Source: Methanocalculus alkaliphilus (lineage in GTDB: Archaea > Halobacteriota > Methanomicrobia > Methanomicrobiales > Methanocorpusculaceae). Taken from it: 39,675 nt of DNA. How positions within the stretch are numbered: position 1 is the stretch's first letter; each line of letters opens with the position of its first letter. Position numbers and translations under genes: made by a program. The stretch is from assembly GCF_024170505.1 (NCBI RefSeq), contig NZ_JALJYG010000010.1:1-39675 (forward strand). Reading direction: 5' to 3'. A model generated the notes under the pieces. It was not told where the DNA came from. It did not search any database and saw nothing but the letters and a program-made list of their open reading frames with translations. Positions 7,775 through 15,491 of this stretch are shown here, piece by piece.

Positions 7775-8665
7775 ATGCAGAGTATCAATGACCCCTATTC
7801 AATCATATACCCCGAGATCCTCGGGATTGCATCAGAGGATGGAACCTCTGTCGAACTGATCGAGCGGTTTGACTGTATCGGGGGGGCGATGTGGGTGAGG
7901 CATCACTACGCGAAGAGCCCCCTTGTCCGGCATGTCAGGACCCTCGGGCTGACGAACCGGTACTTTTTAACACCCGGGGCAGTGGATCTCGATCTCGTCG
8001 GTTCACGCTTCCCCGCTGGTATTGCCAGGGTTTCAGCCTCTGACTCTGAGATCGGGATCACCTACATCGGGATGGGTGGTGGTGGCGTCGGGGCTTCCAT
8101 CTGCCGTGCCGGTGCAACAGGCGTGATCCGCTCGGAATCGGATCCCTGTGGTGGTGGAAAGATTGCAGGCTCACGGATCGTCCTTCCACGCCGCCAGCGG
8201 CTGATCATTGGTGTTGACGATACCGATACCCCTGATGCAGGGGCAACCTGGACCCTCTGCCATAATATCGCAGAGGCAGTCTGCGACGATGCGACCCGAT
8301 ACCTCTCCCATACCATCACCCAGCTCTACCCTGTCGCCTACAGGACGAAGAACTGTGTCGCGGTTGCGTGCGAATTTGCAACGGCCGACCCTGCCGGATG
8401 TATCGATCGGTTTGAGAACCTTCTCATGGAGCATACCCTCTCCGATGAGACCGGGATGGCGGCATACACCGGGTTTGATCCCTCCCCTCTCCTTGAGTAT
8501 GGCTGGAAGGTGAAACGTGGTGAGATCACCCGGTCGGAGATGGACGACCTCCTCCCGCTTCTCGATGTCAGAGCCGCCGGGCGGGGGCTGATCGGTGCAG
8601 TTGCGGCGATTCCGTTTGCGACACGATTTGATGAGGCACTCCTCTTATGCGATGGCACGAACTAA
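7775..8665 (+). CDS. Methanogenesis marker protein 11
   Basis: A 296-aa member of the methanogenesis marker 11 family, which is found across methanogens and has no established reaction. A glycine-rich GMGGGGVGAS stretch near residue 105 precedes GVDDTDTPDAGATWTLCHN near residue 147. The latter resembles the GIDDTDSP element of the kinase-like domain of TiaS (the tRNA-Ile2 agmatidine synthetase), suggesting an ATP-dependent activity. The upstream ribosome site is weak (GGCGG). Its 3' end overlaps the radical SAM gene by 19 bases, making it the first gene of the aks operon. A direct role in coenzyme B synthesis is inference from that linkage. Confidence 0.85.
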   Translation: MQSINDPYSIIYPEILGIASEDGTSVELIERFDCIGGAMWVRHHYAKSPLVRHVRTLGLTNRYFLTPGAVDLDLVGSRFPAGIARVSASDSEIGITYIGMGGGGVGASICRAGATGVIRSESDPCGGGKIAGSRIVLPRRQRLIIGVDDTDTPDAGATWTLCHNIAEAVCDDATRYLSHTITQLYPVAYRTKNCVAVACEFATADPAGCIDRFENLLMEHTLSDETGMAAYTGFDPSPLLEYGWKVKRGEITRSEMDDLLPLLDVRAAGRGLIGAVAAIPFATRFDEALLLCDGTN

Positions 8666-9618
8666 AGGCAGGGCTCCTTGCAACCGGATCATGCAGAGTC
8701 ACCGGTGCCGATGCATCATCCTATATTGAGCGGTCCGCTGCCGGACCGGGCGCCGGCGGTTCCGGCTCACTCTTCTTCTCAACAGGTGGCAGGAGAATCC
8801 GTCTCTCCATCTCCCATGATTCTCCAATTGAGATACGGCATCTTGGAGGTGGAGAGGCGATCCTTCGGCACGGATCAACAGAGTGCACCGGAATCCTTGA
8901 GCAGGTCGGTCTTCACTGCCCCCGCCAGGCATATATCACCGTCACCGGGAGGTGCATCTTCTCCTGTAGATACTGCCCCGTCCCCGGAACTGATGGGCGG
9001 ATCAAAACACCGGATGAGATTGCAGCAATGATCGCCGGTGTCCGGGAGAGGATCGATGCCATATCCCTGACAAGCGGCGTCCTTGAATCGATCGATGATG
9101 AGGAGCGGCGGGTGCGTGCGGTTCTGAGACGGATCGGGGAGGTGGAGATACCGATCGGGGTCTCCATCTATCCGGGCCGGGATACGCCGGATAATCTCTA
9201 TGCAGACGGTGTTTCAGAGGTGAAGTTCAATCTTGAGGCGGCAACACCCACCCTTTTTGAAGAGATGTGCCCGCCCCTCTCCTGGGATGGTGTTATCAGG
9301 GCACTCGATCGTTCAGTCGAACTCTTTGGGGAAGGGCATGTCTTCTCAAATGTTATAATCGGCCTTGGAGAGAGCGATGAGGAGATGGAGGCATGTATCG
9401 AACTCCTCACCGGGAGGGGGGTGATCCCGGTGCTCCGCCCCCTCACTCCCGCCGCTGCCCTGCAGTCCTTTTCGCGTCCGGGAAGAGATCGCCTGCTCAG
9501 AACCGCAGCTCTCCATGCCCGATGGCTGAAGAAGGCGGGGCTTGATACACGGACTGCAGAGACGATGTGCACCCTCTGCACAGGATGCGACATCGTTCCG
9601 GGGAGGGACTGTCCATGA
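8647..9618 (+). CDS. Radical SAM protein with C-terminal cysteine cluster, in the coenzyme B operon
   Basis: A 323-aa protein with the radical SAM signature C103-x3-C107-x2-C110 (GRCIFSCRYCPVP). It is followed by a TIM-barrel-like region with SLTSGVLES, SIYPGRD, KFNLEAATP and IIGLGESDEE, a layout reminiscent of the biotin synthase/HydE/HmdB group. The C-terminus has C308, C311, C314 and C322 (CTLCTGC then DCP), which could hold an auxiliary Fe-S cluster. The first 90 residues are not recognised. It overlaps mmp11 upstream and the ThDP gene downstream (ATGA). The substrate is unknown; sulfur insertion or another radical step in coenzyme B synthesis is inferred from position only. It does not look like Mmp10, the McrA arginine methylase. 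Confidence 0.85.
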   Translation: MRWHELKAGLLATGSCRVTGADASSYIERSAAGPGAGGSGSLFFSTGGRRIRLSISHDSPIEIRHLGGGEAILRHGSTECTGILEQVGLHCPRQAYITVTGRCIFSCRYCPVPGTDGRIKTPDEIAAMIAGVRERIDAISLTSGVLESIDDEERRVRAVLRRIGEVEIPIGVSIYPGRDTPDNLYADGVSEVKFNLEAATPTLFEEMCPPLSWDGVIRALDRSVELFGEGHVFSNVIIGLGESDEEMEACIELLTGRGVIPVLRPLTPAAALQSFSRPGRDRLLRTAALHARWLKKAGLDTRTAETMCTLCTGCDIVPGRDCP

Positions 9619-10886
9619 AAGGGTATGAGGTGATTGCTCACCATCTGAAGGAATGTGCCGAGGCGATCTATACCGTCCCCGGTTATCCGGTAACGGAGAT
9701 TGGAACTGTGGTATCCGCAGAGACGGTCATTAACGAGAAGGTCGCCCTTGAGTATGCCCTGGGTGACTCCCTCTCCAGGCGGCGTTCTGCGGTCATCGTC
9801 AAACATGTCGGGATGAATGCACTCGCGGACCCCCTCATCAATGCTACAACCCAGGGGCTCATCGCTGGTGTCGTCATCATCGCCGGTGATGATCCTCTTG
9901 CTGTATCTTCTCAGAATGCCCAGGACTCACGGTACTATGGTGAGATTGCACAATGCCCGGTGATCGAGCCTGGGGAAGAGACGGTGAACGAGGCGGTGGC
10001 AACCGCATTTGAAGTATCGGAACGCTTCTCAAGGATTACAATCCTTCGGGTCACCCCAAAACTTCTTGATGCTGAGACCGAATGTGGCGATACCATCCAG
10101 ATGATACGAAAAGGACGTCTTGCAGAGGCTGACCTGACGATAGCGGGCAGGGTGACCCGTGCTGAGAAGGGAACCGGCGGACTCTTCGCATGGGCTGCCG
10201 GATCCGGGCTGAACAGGATCAGAGAGGGTGATACCGGTGTCGGCGCCGTACTGGCACCCTCGCATGTCACCATCTCCTATCCTCCGCCAAAACTACCTCC
10301 CGGTTCGAAGATCCTTGAGATCGGGAGGCCGTTTGTGCGGGAGCACCAGTCGCTTCTCCCCCCGCCGGTCTCCAGGAACTCAGAACGCTTCTCAGATCGC
10401 GGGTACTACCGGACATTCTGCACAGCCTGTCCATACCGCCCGCTCTTCTCGGTTCTGGTGAAGCGGGGCATGAAGGTCATCCCGGATATCGGCTGTTCAC
10501 TCCTCCTGCTGAATCCTCCTTATCAGGCAGGTATTGCAAGTTATGGTCTGGGTTCCTCCATTGCAGTTGCGGCGAAGAGTACCCGGGTTGCGGTTATCGG
10601 TGATGGCGCTCTCCTTCACTCAGGACTGAATGCCCTCATCGACTGCTATGAGATGGGCTATCCGCTCCTCTGTATCGTCCTTGAAAACCATTGTATGGCA
10701 ATGACCGGCGGCCAGAGATCATATGATATCCGCCGGTACCTGGCATGGGCAGATCCGGTCATCATCCCTGCTGAAGATACCGACGCCCTTGAAACAATCC
10801 TTTCCCTTCCAGTGGAAGGCCCAAAGATCGTCATCGTTGAAGGTTCATGCCCGGAGGGTGCCTGTTATGAAAAAGTGGAATGTTGA
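9615..10886 (+). CDS. IorA-like thiamine diphosphate protein lacking the ferredoxin domain
   Basis: A 423-aa protein resembling the alpha subunit of indolepyruvate:ferredoxin oxidoreductase. The N-terminal pyrimidine-binding domain is seen in GYPVTEIG, NEKVALEYALG, KHVGMNALADP and SSQNAQDSRYYG. The C-terminal ThDP domain has CTACPYRPLF near 269, DIGCSLLLL, VIGDGALLHSGLNALID near 326 and MAMTGGQ. IorA proteins usually end with a two-cluster ferredoxin domain; here the protein stops without it and no iorB is adjacent. That argues for non-oxidative chemistry such as 2-oxoacid decarboxylation. It starts inside the radical SAM stop and overlaps aksA by 20 bases. Decarboxylation of 2-oxosuberate is a plausible role, not proven. 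Confidence 0.85.
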   Translation: MKGYEVIAHHLKECAEAIYTVPGYPVTEIGTVVSAETVINEKVALEYALGDSLSRRRSAVIVKHVGMNALADPLINATTQGLIAGVVIIAGDDPLAVSSQNAQDSRYYGEIAQCPVIEPGEETVNEAVATAFEVSERFSRITILRVTPKLLDAETECGDTIQMIRKGRLAEADLTIAGRVTRAEKGTGGLFAWAAGSGLNRIREGDTGVGAVLAPSHVTISYPPPKLPPGSKILEIGRPFVREHQSLLPPPVSRNSERFSDRGYYRTFCTACPYRPLFSVLVKRGMKVIPDIGCSLLLLNPPYQAGIASYGLGSSIAVAAKSTRVAVIGDGALLHSGLNALIDCYEMGYPLLCIVLENHCMAMTGGQRSYDIRRYLAWADPVIIPAEDTDALETILSLPVEGPKIVIVEGSCPEGACYEKVEC

Positions 10887-11997
10887 GATATGTGATGTAA
10901 CGCTCCGGGATGGTGAACAGACCCCTGGTGTATCATTCTCCGCCGAGGAGAAGTGCCGGATTGCAGAATTACTTGACAGCGTCGGTGTTGATGTCATCGA
11001 GGCGGGTTTTCCCGTCGTCTCGAAGAATGAGGCCGCCTGTGTCCGGAAGATCGTTGATCTGGATCTAGATGCACGGATCTGCTGCCTCTCACGAGCATTG
11101 AAGGATGATATCGACTGTGCGATCCGCTGCGACATTGATATGGTCAGCATCTTCATCGCTACATCGGATCTGCATATGAAGATCAAGTACAAAAAGCCGC
11201 GGGAAGAGGTCCTTGCAGGGGCGCTTGAGATGATCGAGTATGCTCATGACCATGGTCTCCAGGTCCGTTTTGCAGCAGAAGATGCATCACGAACGGATCT
11301 CTCCTTCCTCCGTGAGATGTACGCACAAGGTGCTGAATACGGTGCGAATTATGTCTCCTATGCCGACACCGTCGGATGCCTGACACCCCTTGAGATGAGC
11401 CGGGTCGTCGATGATCTCCTCACTGATCTTCCTATTCCGCTCTGCATCCATTGTCACGATGACATGGGGTGTGCAACTGCAAATACCATCACCGCAGCAG
11501 AACGGGGGGCATACCAGCTTCACACCACCGTCAACGGGATCGGTGAGCGTGCCGGAAACGCATCGCTTGAGGAGGTACTGACCGCAGTCCGGTTCAAAGG
11601 GGGTGTTGACCGGTATGATCTCTCCCACCTTCTGACACTAAGCACTGCCGTCTCGGAGGCATCAGGAATTCCCATATCAAAGACGAAGGCAATCGTCGGA
11701 GAGCATGCCTTTGCCCATGAATCCGGGATACATATCGCCGCACTCATCGAGGACTCCTCGACCTACGAATATATCCATCCCGCACTCGTCGGGGGGCAGC
11801 GGCACTACATCCTTGGAAAACATACCGGAAAGAAGGCGGTCGCCCATATCCTCAGATCGATGGGCCATGAGATCTCCGAAGCACAGATCTGCTGGATCCT
11901 CGATCAGGTCAAATCGAGGGGGGAGAGCAAATGCAGCATCACCCATGACCTCCTCCTCTCGCTCATCCATCAGGCAGAGGCTGAGGTGCTGCGATGA
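10867..11997 (+). CDS. aksA: Homocitrate synthase family protein AksA
   Basis: A 376-aa member of the isopropylmalate/homocitrate synthase family. The metal- and substrate-binding motif CDVTLRDGEQTPG lies at residues 9-21, the HCHDDMG motif near 194 and NGIGERAGNA near 222; the leucine-sensing C-terminal domain of LeuA is missing. AksA condenses acetyl-CoA with 2-oxoglutarate, 2-oxoadipate and 2-oxopimelate in successive rounds of chain elongation toward coenzyme B. ATG 10867 gives the standard MKKWNVEICDVTLRDG start. Citramalate or isopropylmalate synthase is possible by sequence alone, but the aksDEF genes directly downstream favour AksA. Confidence 0.9.
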   Translation: MKKWNVEICDVTLRDGEQTPGVSFSAEEKCRIAELLDSVGVDVIEAGFPVVSKNEAACVRKIVDLDLDARICCLSRALKDDIDCAIRCDIDMVSIFIATSDLHMKIKYKKPREEVLAGALEMIEYAHDHGLQVRFAAEDASRTDLSFLREMYAQGAEYGANYVSYADTVGCLTPLEMSRVVDDLLTDLPIPLCIHCHDDMGCATANTITAAERGAYQLHTTVNGIGERAGNASLEEVLTAVRFKGGVDRYDLSHLLTLSTAVSEASGIPISKTKAIVGEHAFAHESGIHIAALIEDSSTYEYIHPALVGGQRHYILGKHTGKKAVAHILRSMGHEISEAQICWILDQVKSRGESKCSITHDLLLSLIHQAEAEVLR

Positions 11998-13214
11998 GCA
12001 GAACCCTCACAGAGCGGATACTGCAAGGGAATGCCGGTGAGTATGTCGATGCCCGGGTGGACCGGGCATATGTTCATGATGGAACCGGGGTCCTTACCCT
12101 CGCCTCGTTTCGTGAGATGGGCGTGCCAATAGGAATCGGCCCGGCACGGATCTCGGTCCTCTTTGACCATATATGCCCGGCGAACAATGGAACGACCGCA
12201 GATCTCCAGCGCGAACTCCGGCAGTACGCCTCATCAGCAGGCGTCCTCTTCTCAGACTGTGGCGGGGGAATCTGCCACCAGATCATGAGCGAAGGGTGTA
12301 TCCTCCCCGGTGAGGTGGTGGTAGGTGCAGATTCACACTCCTGTACAGGCGGTGCATTCGGGGCATTTGCAACCGGTGTCGGCGCCACAGACATGGCAGC
12401 AATCTGGGCTTCGGGAGAGACATGGTTCCGGGTTCCCGAGACGATCGGGATCTCACTGGATGGCAGCCTCTCGCAGAGTGCAGAAGCCAAAGATGTCGCA
12501 TTAACCGTCGTATCACGCCTTGGAATGGAGGGTGCCACATATGCGGCACTCGAATACACCGGTCCGGGTGCAGAAACGATCGATATGGATGGGAGGCTCT
12601 GCATCTGCAATATGGGTGTTGAGACCGGGGCAAAAAATGCACTTTTTTATGCAGACCCGGTCTGTCGTGAGTACCTGGCAGGATATGGCCATTCCGTTGA
12701 GACGCAGGTGCCGGAAGACTGTTCCTATCGCGAAGAGTGTACTATCGATCTCGATGATATCGTCCCGCTCGTTGCGCTTCCCCACCGTGTCGATTCGACC
12801 CGTCCGGTCGCTGATCTGGCAGGGACAGAGGTGGACCAGGTTCTCCTTGGAACCTGCACAAACGGCAGGTATACAGATCTCAAACGGTTTGCCGGCATGG
12901 TCCGGGGATCAAAGGTGAAGGTCCGGACGATCGTCGTCCCGGCATCCGCCCCGGTCCTCCTCCGTGCCACAGAGGATGGTATCATCGCCGATCTCATCGC
13001 TGCAGGCTGCATGGTGGTGACACCGGGGTGCGGTCCCTGCCTTGGCATTCATAGTGGTGTCCTCGGTGAAGGGGAGGTCTGCCTCTCGACGGCAAACCGT
13101 AACTTCAAAAACCGGATGGGCGTCGGTGGAGAGATCTACCTGGCATCTCCCGCGACCGCCGCGGCGACTGCCCTGAGCGGCGTTATCACCGAACCGGAGG
13201 TCTTCCATGCTTAA
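11994..13214 (+). CDS. aksD: Homoaconitase large subunit
   Basis: A 406-aa large subunit of the aconitase superfamily that dehydrates homocitrate-type acids and rehydrates the cis-unsaturated product. Typical segments are DHICPANN, GEVVVGADSHSCTGGAFGAFATGVG near residue 115, LLGTCTNGR near 283 and GCGPCLGIHSG near 343, giving the three Cys ligands of the [4Fe-4S] cluster. It overlaps aksA (ATGA) and aksE by eight bases. The sequence resembles LeuC, and the assignment to the coenzyme B pathway rests on the operon and on the specificity loop of the small subunit. Confidence 0.9.
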   Translation: MSRTLTERILQGNAGEYVDARVDRAYVHDGTGVLTLASFREMGVPIGIGPARISVLFDHICPANNGTTADLQRELRQYASSAGVLFSDCGGGICHQIMSEGCILPGEVVVGADSHSCTGGAFGAFATGVGATDMAAIWASGETWFRVPETIGISLDGSLSQSAEAKDVALTVVSRLGMEGATYAALEYTGPGAETIDMDGRLCICNMGVETGAKNALFYADPVCREYLAGYGHSVETQVPEDCSYREECTIDLDDIVPLVALPHRVDSTRPVADLAGTEVDQVLLGTCTNGRYTDLKRFAGMVRGSKVKVRTIVVPASAPVLLRATEDGIIADLIAAGCMVVTPGCGPCLGIHSGVLGEGEVCLSTANRNFKNRMGVGGEIYLASPATAAATALSGVITEPEVFHA

Positions 13215-13677
13215 AGGAGAGGCAATCTGCCTTGGATCCGACATCGATACCGATCTTGTCATTGCAGGCCGGTATCTCAGGACGAAGGAGAAGGCTGTAT
13301 GGGCAGCCCATGTCTTTGAGGATCTCGATCCGGCACTCGCCCCCCGGCTCTCAGGCGCCGTCATCGTCGCAGGCCGGAACTTCGGCTGCGGCTCATCACG
13401 TGAACAGGCACCTATTGCCCTGAAGGAAGCAGGGGTTGTTGCCGTCATCTCTCCCCTTTTCGCCCGTATTTTCTTTAGAAACGCAATCAACGTCGGACTG
13501 CCGGTTCTTGAGGCCAATATCCCGTCATGCAGCGATGGTGATGAGATCACCATTGATCTCGAAGCCGGATCATTTGAGCTGGGTGGAACGACCTACCCGT
13601 TCACCCCCCTCTCCCCCCGTATGCGCGAGATCCTCCATGCCGGAGGCCTCGTCAATTACTGGAGGGGGAAGGCATGA
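13207..13677 (+). CDS. aksE: Homoaconitase small subunit
   Basis: A 156-aa swivel-domain subunit partnering the large subunit. The motif GRNFGCGSSREQAP near residue 57 is the hallmark of LeuD/homoaconitase small subunits. The specificity loop reads Y23-L24-R25-T26 (GRYLRTKEKA); YLRT is the loop reported for the methanogen homoaconitase small subunit, as opposed to the YLVM-type loop of isopropylmalate isomerase. It therefore supports longer, dicarboxylate-type substrates. The stop overlaps the start of the next gene (ATGA). Confidence 0.92.
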   Translation: MLKGEAICLGSDIDTDLVIAGRYLRTKEKAVWAAHVFEDLDPALAPRLSGAVIVAGRNFGCGSSREQAPIALKEAGVVAVISPLFARIFFRNAINVGLPVLEANIPSCSDGDEITIDLEAGSFELGGTTYPFTPLSPRMREILHAGGLVNYWRGKA

Positions 13678-14480
13678 TCTTTCCTCCCGAATGCAAGGTT
13701 GTCGGTCATGCCTTTGAGAAGCCTGTTGGAGATAAGGTGTACTTCCTCTCCGAATACCTCGTCAGGAGGGTCGAGGACGGGTTTGAACTCCTGAAAGTCA
13801 CCCCGGATCCGGATGGCACCGGGATGATGCGCGATATTCTTCATGAAGAGGTGCTCTCGACCGCGGATGAGACGGTCCTGTACTCAGAGAGGGTCAATCA
13901 GCATGACCGGGCAGGCATGGTCCGGCGGGCTCTCTCGACCGGAAAACGGTGTACCATCTTCGGGGCGATGGATGAGCATATGAACTTCGTCCTCGATCCG
14001 GATCTCTCCCTCTTTCAAAAAGTCCATGTCTATGATATTCGGCCACCCCGGGCGAACCTCTCGGTAACCATCGAGGAGCTTGAAGAGGCCGGGCTTCTTG
14101 GAGAACTCAACTGCACCTTCTCCCATCACATCAGGGATATCTCAACGATCAATGCCGATGTCTTCCCCTGCCGGGCGGGAGGTTTCACCAGAACACTTGA
14201 TATGGACCGGATGACAGGGGGTGAACGGGTCGCCGGATGTCTGACCGGGAAACAGCTGTATGAGGAGTGCTATGGCACAAACTACTCACGTATCGATATC
14301 TGCCCCCTCTCGCAGGTCAATGAAGAGCCGTTCATAGCCAGATGCTGCAGAAAAGAGAGGAGTGGTATCGGAGAGTATAACGGGTATTTTGGTGCTGTCG
14401 TTCACTGGGGCGCCTCCCCAAAGACCGTCCTCGATGCGGTCTATGGAATGGTTGCGGCATGGAGGGAACATCATGGTTAG
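13674..14480 (+). CDS. Uncharacterised 268-aa protein in the coenzyme B operon
   Basis: I do not recognise the family. The protein is soluble-looking, without signal peptide or membrane segment. Noticeable elements are CTIFGAMDEHMNF near residue 98, CTFSHHIRDISTINADVFPCRAGGF near 145-170, YGTNYSRIDICPLSQV near 200 and ARCCRKERSGIGEYNGYFGAVVHWG near 222; the clustered Cys and His residues could bind metal. The start overlaps the aksE stop and the end overlaps the aksF start by 8 bases, so it sits translationally coupled between two coenzyme B enzymes. A role in the same pathway, for example coupling to threonine phosphate or a late step, is inference. Confidence 0.85.
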   Translation: MIFPPECKVVGHAFEKPVGDKVYFLSEYLVRRVEDGFELLKVTPDPDGTGMMRDILHEEVLSTADETVLYSERVNQHDRAGMVRRALSTGKRCTIFGAMDEHMNFVLDPDLSLFQKVHVYDIRPPRANLSVTIEELEEAGLLGELNCTFSHHIRDISTINADVFPCRAGGFTRTLDMDRMTGGERVAGCLTGKQLYEECYGTNYSRIDICPLSQVNEEPFIARCCRKERSGIGEYNGYFGAVVHWGASPKTVLDAVYGMVAAWREHHG

Positions 14481-15435
14481 GATCGCTGTTGTTCCCGGCG
14501 ACGGCATCGGAAGTGAGGTGATCCCGGTTGCACAGGCAGTACTCGCCTCCCTTCACCCCGACTGGGACTTCTTTGAGGTCGAGGTCGGGTATGCCAGATG
14601 GCAGAGGGAAAAAACAGCATGCACAGATGATGATATCAGGGCGATGAGGAGTGCGGATGCGATCCTCTTTGGTGCGGTAACGACACCTCCTGATCCCTGC
14701 TATGACTCCGTCATCCTGAAGATCAGGCAGGACCTTGATCTCTATGCCAACCTCCGCCCTGTGAAAGGTGAGGGCTTTGATATCATGGTGGTGCGTGAGA
14801 ATTCAGAGGGCCTCTACTCCGGGATCGAGTGGCGCGAGCGGGATCGCGCCTGCACGGTCCGCGTCGTCTCGGTCGCCGGGAGTATGCGTATCGGGCGGTA
14901 CGCCTCCCGCCTGGCAGCGGCACGAGGGGTTCCCCTTACCATCGGGAATAAGGCAAATGTCATTAAATCTGATATCCTCTTCCGGGAGATCTGCTCGGCC
15001 GAGGCATCCCGGGCAGGGGTGCCCTATGAATCACGGTACATCGATGCCCTCGCCCTTGACATCCTGATGCATCCGGGTCGCTACCATGTCATCGTAACCA
15101 CCAACATCTTCGGGGATATCCTCTCCGATGTCGCCGGGTATCTCGTCGGCGGGCTCGGCATGCTCCCTTCAGCCAATATCGGGGATCAGCATGCCCTCTT
15201 TGAGCCTGTCCATGGTTCGGCACCGGATATCGCAGGCCAGGGCATCGCAAACCCGATCGCCGCCGTCAGGAGTGCGGCGATGCTCCTCGATCACCTCGGG
15301 TATGTCGGTGAGGCAGCGAGGATTGAGGAGGCGATACTGTCTCTCCTCCACTCAGGGATCAGAACCCCCGATCTCGGTGGAGAGGCAACGACAGAGGAAT
15401 TTGGAGCCGCTCTTCTTCTGGCACTCGGATTCTGA
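14473..15435 (+). CDS. aksF: Homoisocitrate dehydrogenase AksF
   Basis: A 320-aa beta-decarboxylating dehydrogenase. The family motifs are VVPGDGIGSEV at residues 5-15, LYANLRPV near 92, VVRENSEGLYSG near 104, the NKANVIKSD element near 160 and TTNIFGDILSDVAGYLVGGLGM near 200-221 with its metal-binding Asp residues. It oxidises and decarboxylates homoisocitrate and its longer homologues to 2-oxoadipate, 2-oxopimelate and 2-oxosuberate. ATG 14473 is chosen because the PGDGIG motif then lies at the proper distance and GGAGGG is 7 bases upstream. By sequence alone it could be LeuB; the operon argues for AksF. Confidence 0.9.
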   Translation: MVRIAVVPGDGIGSEVIPVAQAVLASLHPDWDFFEVEVGYARWQREKTACTDDDIRAMRSADAILFGAVTTPPDPCYDSVILKIRQDLDLYANLRPVKGEGFDIMVVRENSEGLYSGIEWRERDRACTVRVVSVAGSMRIGRYASRLAAARGVPLTIGNKANVIKSDILFREICSAEASRAGVPYESRYIDALALDILMHPGRYHVIVTTNIFGDILSDVAGYLVGGLGMLPSANIGDQHALFEPVHGSAPDIAGQGIANPIAAVRSAAMLLDHLGYVGEAARIEEAILSLLHSGIRTPDLGGEATTEEFGAALLLALGF

Positions 15436-15491
15436 CCTCCCGGTTGCCCCCACCAATATCCTTTCATCGTTTTGCGGAGAACACCTTCTGC

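Noticed and set aside
8647-9618. Identification of the radical SAM protein as Mmp10
   Set aside because: Mmp10 is longer and has a different cysteine context; only the generic radical SAM signature is shared.
9198-9806. 202-codon minus-strand frame
   Set aside because: It is antisense to the radical SAM gene and the start of the ThDP gene.
10867-15435. Reading of the cluster as leucine biosynthesis (leuA-leuC-leuD-leuB)
   Set aside because: AksA lacks the leucine-sensing domain, the small subunit has the YLRT loop and the operon includes marker protein 11; coenzyme B synthesis fits better.
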